From NCBI RefSeq assembly GCF_027595985.1, contig NC_073303.1, positions 190,894,972 through 190,958,971 on the forward strand: 64,000 nt of DNA. The letters run 5' to 3'. The position numbers were made by a program, and so were the translations under genes. Every line of letters begins with the position of its first letter. The first letter of the stretch is position 1. Shown here one piece after another: positions 60,263 through 64,000 of the stretch. This stretch comes from Sorex araneus. Its lineage: Eukaryota; Chordata; Mammalia; Eulipotyphla; Soricidae. The notes beneath the pieces were generated by a model that was not told where the DNA came from, did not search any database, and saw only the letters and a program-made list of their open reading frames with translations.

Positions 60263-61552
60263 ATGTTAATGTTTCTTACCATTGCTTAGATGGTAAGAAG
60301 AGTGTCAGCTAAGAAGGCTGAGAGCGAAATTAATAATTAATTGAAATTTAACTGCTGATTTCTATTTTACTACTTCCATATTCCGTGCCCATTAGTTTAT
60401 TATGTGAAATTACATATATGAAATTATTTTATCTCCCCAAAGGAAAGAGCAGCTAGAAATGAGCATCTTATGAGATTTTCACACCCTACCAGGATTGTGA
60501 AAAAAAAAAAAGTTTTAATTTCTACATCAAACTAAATTTTTCTACATCAAAACGAAAATGTTTCACTTAAAAAATTAAACATGTTTAAGATACAGCATTA
60601 GTACACTAATGTTTAAATCATAACTAAACCCCAATGAATGATTCTAACCTATGAGATACACATGGAAAAGTAAATAAACTATTATCTAAAAAAGCAAAAC
60701 AGTAGGGTACGTAGACAAAAATAACAGCTGGTATCTATAACCTACCCAATTTAGACCCTAGAATAACCACATGAAAGAGGCACTATTACTTCTATATTTC
60801 AGATATGAAAATGGGGTTAGGTAATTTAAATAATAAGACCAATATGATATGGTTAGTATGTGAGTTCAGCAAGTATTGAGCACAGATGTGTCTCATTTTA
60901 ATATATAATGCTAAGTATTAAATTAACTTCTTGTATACTTAGTAGCCTAGACCCATGCATAAGAACACATATTTCTAGTAGCTGAAAAATATTTTTAACA
61001 AAATACTCCCTCCTAAATTTGTAGTTTTGAGATTTAGAGATGTTTCTAATGACAAACAAATCAGGTAACATTTGAATGGGTTCCATATTCATTGTTATTA
61101 GAAGTGAGATGGGTATCTTTTTCATACGTCTCTGATTACCTCTGACAGTCTCAGACTATTTATTGTCGCTCACAGTGGAATAAACGTGACACATTTTTGT
61201 GCAAACTGATTAGCCAGGAATGAATCGATATGGTTCTGAGTCACTTGAAGGCACATCTCTGCATTCCCAGTTTAACTGTGACAAATTTAGTCCAAGCCAC
61301 TTATGGATACTTAAAAAGACAATAGCCAGTAGCAAATTTCTCTTAAACTTTTAAACGATGCCATCAGACAGGAAGCATCTGCCGTGCCTTGGATATTAGT
61401 TAACCCTGAACTTGCAAATAGAAACACACTTAATCCCCAGCAGTACCTCTGAACCAGGAGAAATCTGGAATTAATTGCCAAGTGTTTGGGTTTCTCTTGC
61501 AGCTGGTGCAAGTGTTTGATTTGGCCAGGGAAGAGCCAAAGGCACTGCATAC
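60263..61552. other. ADAMTS5 intron 2, part next to exon 2
   Basis: 60765-60900 resembles an antisense MIR ('atttcagatatgaaaatggg'). The rest is unique. Confidence 0.55.
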
Positions 61553-61685
61553 CAATTTCGTGAGCCACCGTGAAAGCTGCATGCAGACCGTCATCTTCAA
61601 TGACAGCACAGCTGCGCTCTGGAGAACATATGGTCCCCACGTCTGCCATCCCCAGGGTGTCACATGAATGATGCCCACATAAATC
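61553..61685 (-). CDS. ADAMTS5: ADAMTS5 exon 2: end of metalloprotease domain with HEIG
   Basis: ADAMTS5 is a secreted zinc metalloprotease that cleaves aggrecan and versican in extracellular matrix. This exon is 133 nt, with acceptor ctcctggcag and donor GTATGC, starts in phase 0 and ends after the first base of a Gly codon. It reads [17 protein letters not shown], then the cysteine-rich run up to AFTVAHEIG, which opens the zinc site (His410, Glu411 by human numbering). Exon 3 continues the motif with HLLGLSHDD, confirming the join. By that numbering the exon covers residues 369 to 412/413. Exon 1 is not in the window, so the gene is partial at its 5' end. The high similarity to the ADAMTS5 I know, rather than to ADAMTS1 or ADAMTS4, makes the assignment firm. 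Confidence 0.96.
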
Positions 61686-62032
61686 CTGCCAGGAGAAAGA
61701 GAGAAATCATTAAAACCAAGCCACCTCCAGAAAGACCACCTTGTAAAGTCACTTGATGACTCCAAACAGCGAGATTGGAGTATGTTGCTGGTGTCACCTT
61801 TTCAATTTCGGAAATGTTCCAAAGGTGACCTAATAGCATGGACCTTTCTCAGCCTTACTGGACCCCAGAAGTACTTAACAATGGGGGGACCCAGATCCAC
61901 TTAAAAACTTTGTTGCTTGTCAGTTGTCGTGGAAGCTGCAGTCTTCAGAAAGGTGACACCTGAGGAGATTCCCGGTAAGCTGAAGACCTTCATTCCTATT
62001 TCAATTTTGGGGAAATGTGAAGAAAAATCACT
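61686..62032. other. ADAMTS5 intron 1, next to exon 2
   Basis: Unique sequence holding the exon 2 acceptor and its pyrimidine tract (tttctctctttctcctggcag). Confidence 0.7.
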
Positions 62033-62165
62033 TTTTTTTCTTTTTATTTTTTTTGAGGGTCACACCTGGTAGGGCTGGGAGACCAAGTAGTGCCAGCGAT
62101 GGAAAATTGGTCCCTTGCATGCAAGCATGTGCTCCAGCCTATGAATTACCTTACACCTTGTCCAG
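62033..62165 (-). mobile_element. SOR-type SINE fragment (intron 1)
   Basis: T tail, 'gagggtcacacctggtaggg' and a shortened head. Confidence 0.65.
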
Positions 62166-62267
62166 CTTTGGGCATTTTTTTTATAGTTTTTCCCAGATGA
62201 TAAAGTAATCTGAGAACATATGTGAAAGGGAACTACTAAATCAGTGTTCTTAATATTGTGATATTAT

Positions 62268-62430
62268 GGGCGAAAGAAAGTATGGTGGGTCAGGCCTCTG
62301 CCTTGCACGTGGCTGACCTGGTCCCTGACACCCTATATAGTCCCCTGAGTTTACTAGAAGTAACCCCTGAGCACTCCTAGGTGTGGCTCTAAAACCCAAA
62401 CCAAAACAAACCAAAACCCAAACCAAAAAT
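62268..62430 (+). mobile_element. Old SOR-type SINE (intron 1)
   Basis: 'ctgccttgcacgtggctgac', 'gtaacccctgagcactccta' and an A/C-rich tail of 'aaaccca' units. Confidence 0.68.
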
Positions 62431-63398
62431 TACCCCAGAAAAAAGCCACAAACCAATGTTTTTATATTACTTATCAGGCTTTTGAAATCACTCTTCATTG
62501 ACAAACTACAACTGGAAGACTTGTACAATAGCTTTGGCAACGTGTTTGAATTTTAAAGGAAAATATTAACTTCATATAGTTGTATACCACAGAAATGAAG
62601 TGAACAGATATCATTTTTCAGAAAATGTGTATAGCACATATATAGGCACATATATCAATCACCACATTCATGCATAGTCATGTTTAGAAAGCCCCCCCCC
62701 CAAATTCTAACCTAAATTTACGATAAATTTTGCCACAAGTCTGGCTTATCAATGCCCTCCAACTCGCTCCCATCATAGGGGCAAACTACAAATGCTTATT
62801 TGTGGTGAAATACACAAGATCAGTAACTGGAATAGGGAACTACATTTTCATTTAAGTATAATACCTTGGAAGAGCACCTTAATTTCCAAATAGAGTTGTA
62901 CTTCATAGTCTGTGGCTTCAGAAATGCATGAACTCTTCCTCCTAGCACTTAATCTAGTGTCTCTCAATCTGCTTCATCTTCCCAAAGTGTATGTAATATA
63001 TGTTGCTTCTGTGAGTGTATGCATTGCTCTTTTTTTAGAGTTGCATAGCTTTTAAGAAAGTCTCCAAAAAAAAGAGAGAGAGTCTCCAAAAGGGAGCATG
63101 ATTATTGCACTCCATAAATGATTAGACATGGTCAATTGGGAGAAAAGTGACATCAGCAAGATTTCAAAGACATGAAGCATAAAAAGAAAACATAAGTCAA
63201 ATTATTTGACAGTTCTATAATAAGAAACCTTCCCTGGACTGCTACTGGAGAACTGCAAGATATTAGAATTTCTTTTGCCTTACTATTAGTTTGAGTGAAA
63301 ATTAATTAAAAACAGATATTCATTTATATTCACAAAAGGCGCTAGGATTCTACCAAGTCATGGGTTGACTGTACTTCCTTTTAAAATGTTTCTCCAGA
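62431..63398. other. ADAMTS5 intron 1, part
   Basis: No supported feature apart from a short C run near 62692. Confidence 0.6.
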
Positions 63399-63555
63399 GG
63401 GACAGGAGCAATAGCATAATGGGTAAGGCACTTTGCCTTGCATGTGGCCAACCCGGTTTGATTTCCCGAGCACCACCAGGAGTAAGTCCTCAGTGCAGAG
63501 TCAGGAGTAAGCCCTGAGCATCGCTGAGTGTGACCCCAAAAGCCAAAAATACAAT
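63399..63555 (+). mobile_element. SOR type A SINE (intron 1)
   Basis: gagggacaggagcaatagca head, 'gccttgcatgtggccaaccc', end 'gagtgtgaccccaaaagcca'. Lacks the 'catatggtcc' part of the body. Confidence 0.85.
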
Positions 63556-64000
63556 AAAATAAAAAAGTTTAAAAAATATATATATTATTATAAAAGTTAG
63601 AATTTACAAATTTAAAGTGTGTTGTTTCTCTCATTCAGAGCTATCATCTTGGTAATCTCTGATACTGAGCTGGCAGGAACACAATAAACATTGGAGCCAT
63701 TGGGGCGGCTGTGACTTATTGTCAGACATCACGGAGACCCCATATGCCTTTAATACACTGTGCGTCAGCAGAACCTCAACAGATTTCAGAAAATGAGGCA
63801 ACACAGTCAGTGCCATCTACTCAATGGCGACATTTTTTTTTCACCTCTTCTCCATTTTGCTGATAAAAATTCAGTGATGGTAATAATGAAGACTTTGGGG
63901 ATATACCCTGTGGTCTCTTTAATACATTTCCAAGTCCCTGTTGTGTTTTTGAACATGCCTGTGAGATTGCAGCTGCAGGAATAAGCTAACGGCCATCATG
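63556..64000. other. ADAMTS5 intron 1, window end
   Basis: No exon 1 sequence is visible before the window ends, so intron 1 is at least 2.3 kb long. Confidence 0.65.

Noticed and set aside
63556-64000. ADAMTS5 exon 1 or promoter
   Set aside because: No catalytic or prodomain coding sequence, no GC-rich first-exon composition; it must lie beyond the window.

Overview
The window is mammalian chromosomal DNA. It carries the 3' two-thirds of one protein-coding gene, ADAMTS5 (aggrecanase-2), on the minus strand, set in repeat-rich non-coding sequence. The dense tRNA-derived SINEs are the kind known from Sorex shrews (the SOR family): tRNA-like head with pol III A and B boxes, then the 'catatggtcccctgagcac' body and a short A tail. 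Together with L1 fragments and decayed MIR elements they point to a eulipotyphlan, most likely a Sorex shrew. The species call is by recognition, not by a search.

ADAMTS5: seven coding exons, all with GT/AG borders and compatible phases, lie at 61553-61685, 50316-50483, 38631-38914, 36313-36496, 35183-35358, 33009-33184 and 30552-31119 (5' to 3' on the minus strand). They encode 562 residues. If the first zinc-binding histidine is numbered 410 as in human ADAMTS5, the protein ends at residue 930, the human length. Exon 1 (signal peptide, prodomain, most of the catalytic domain) lies beyond base 64000. A long 3' UTR runs from 30551 to roughly 24.2 kb. It is nearly free of young SINEs and contains a 12-nt match to miR-140-5p, a reported regulator of ADAMTS5 in cartilage.

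Layout: 1-24.2 kb is intergenic (on the side where ADAMTS1 lies in other mammals, though no ADAMTS1 exon is visible) and holds SINEs, three larger L1 fragments and a 478-nt pure pyrimidine tract. 24.2-30.55 kb is the 3' UTR. 30.55-61.69 kb holds exons and introns. 61.69-64 kb is intron 1.

The least ordinary content is in the retroposons. Besides the A-tailed SOR SINE (called type A here) there is a chimeric SINE (type B) with the same tRNA-like head but a different body and a CAGTGA-type tail. There is also a longer composite retroposon (copies at 7871-8883, 20567-21102, 41795-42877 and 59975-60262) that shares type B's 3' body and ends in a GAT/GATCATG-type tail. Two of its copies have clear target-site duplications, so it appears to have moved as a unit. 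This is the best candidate here for something poorly described.
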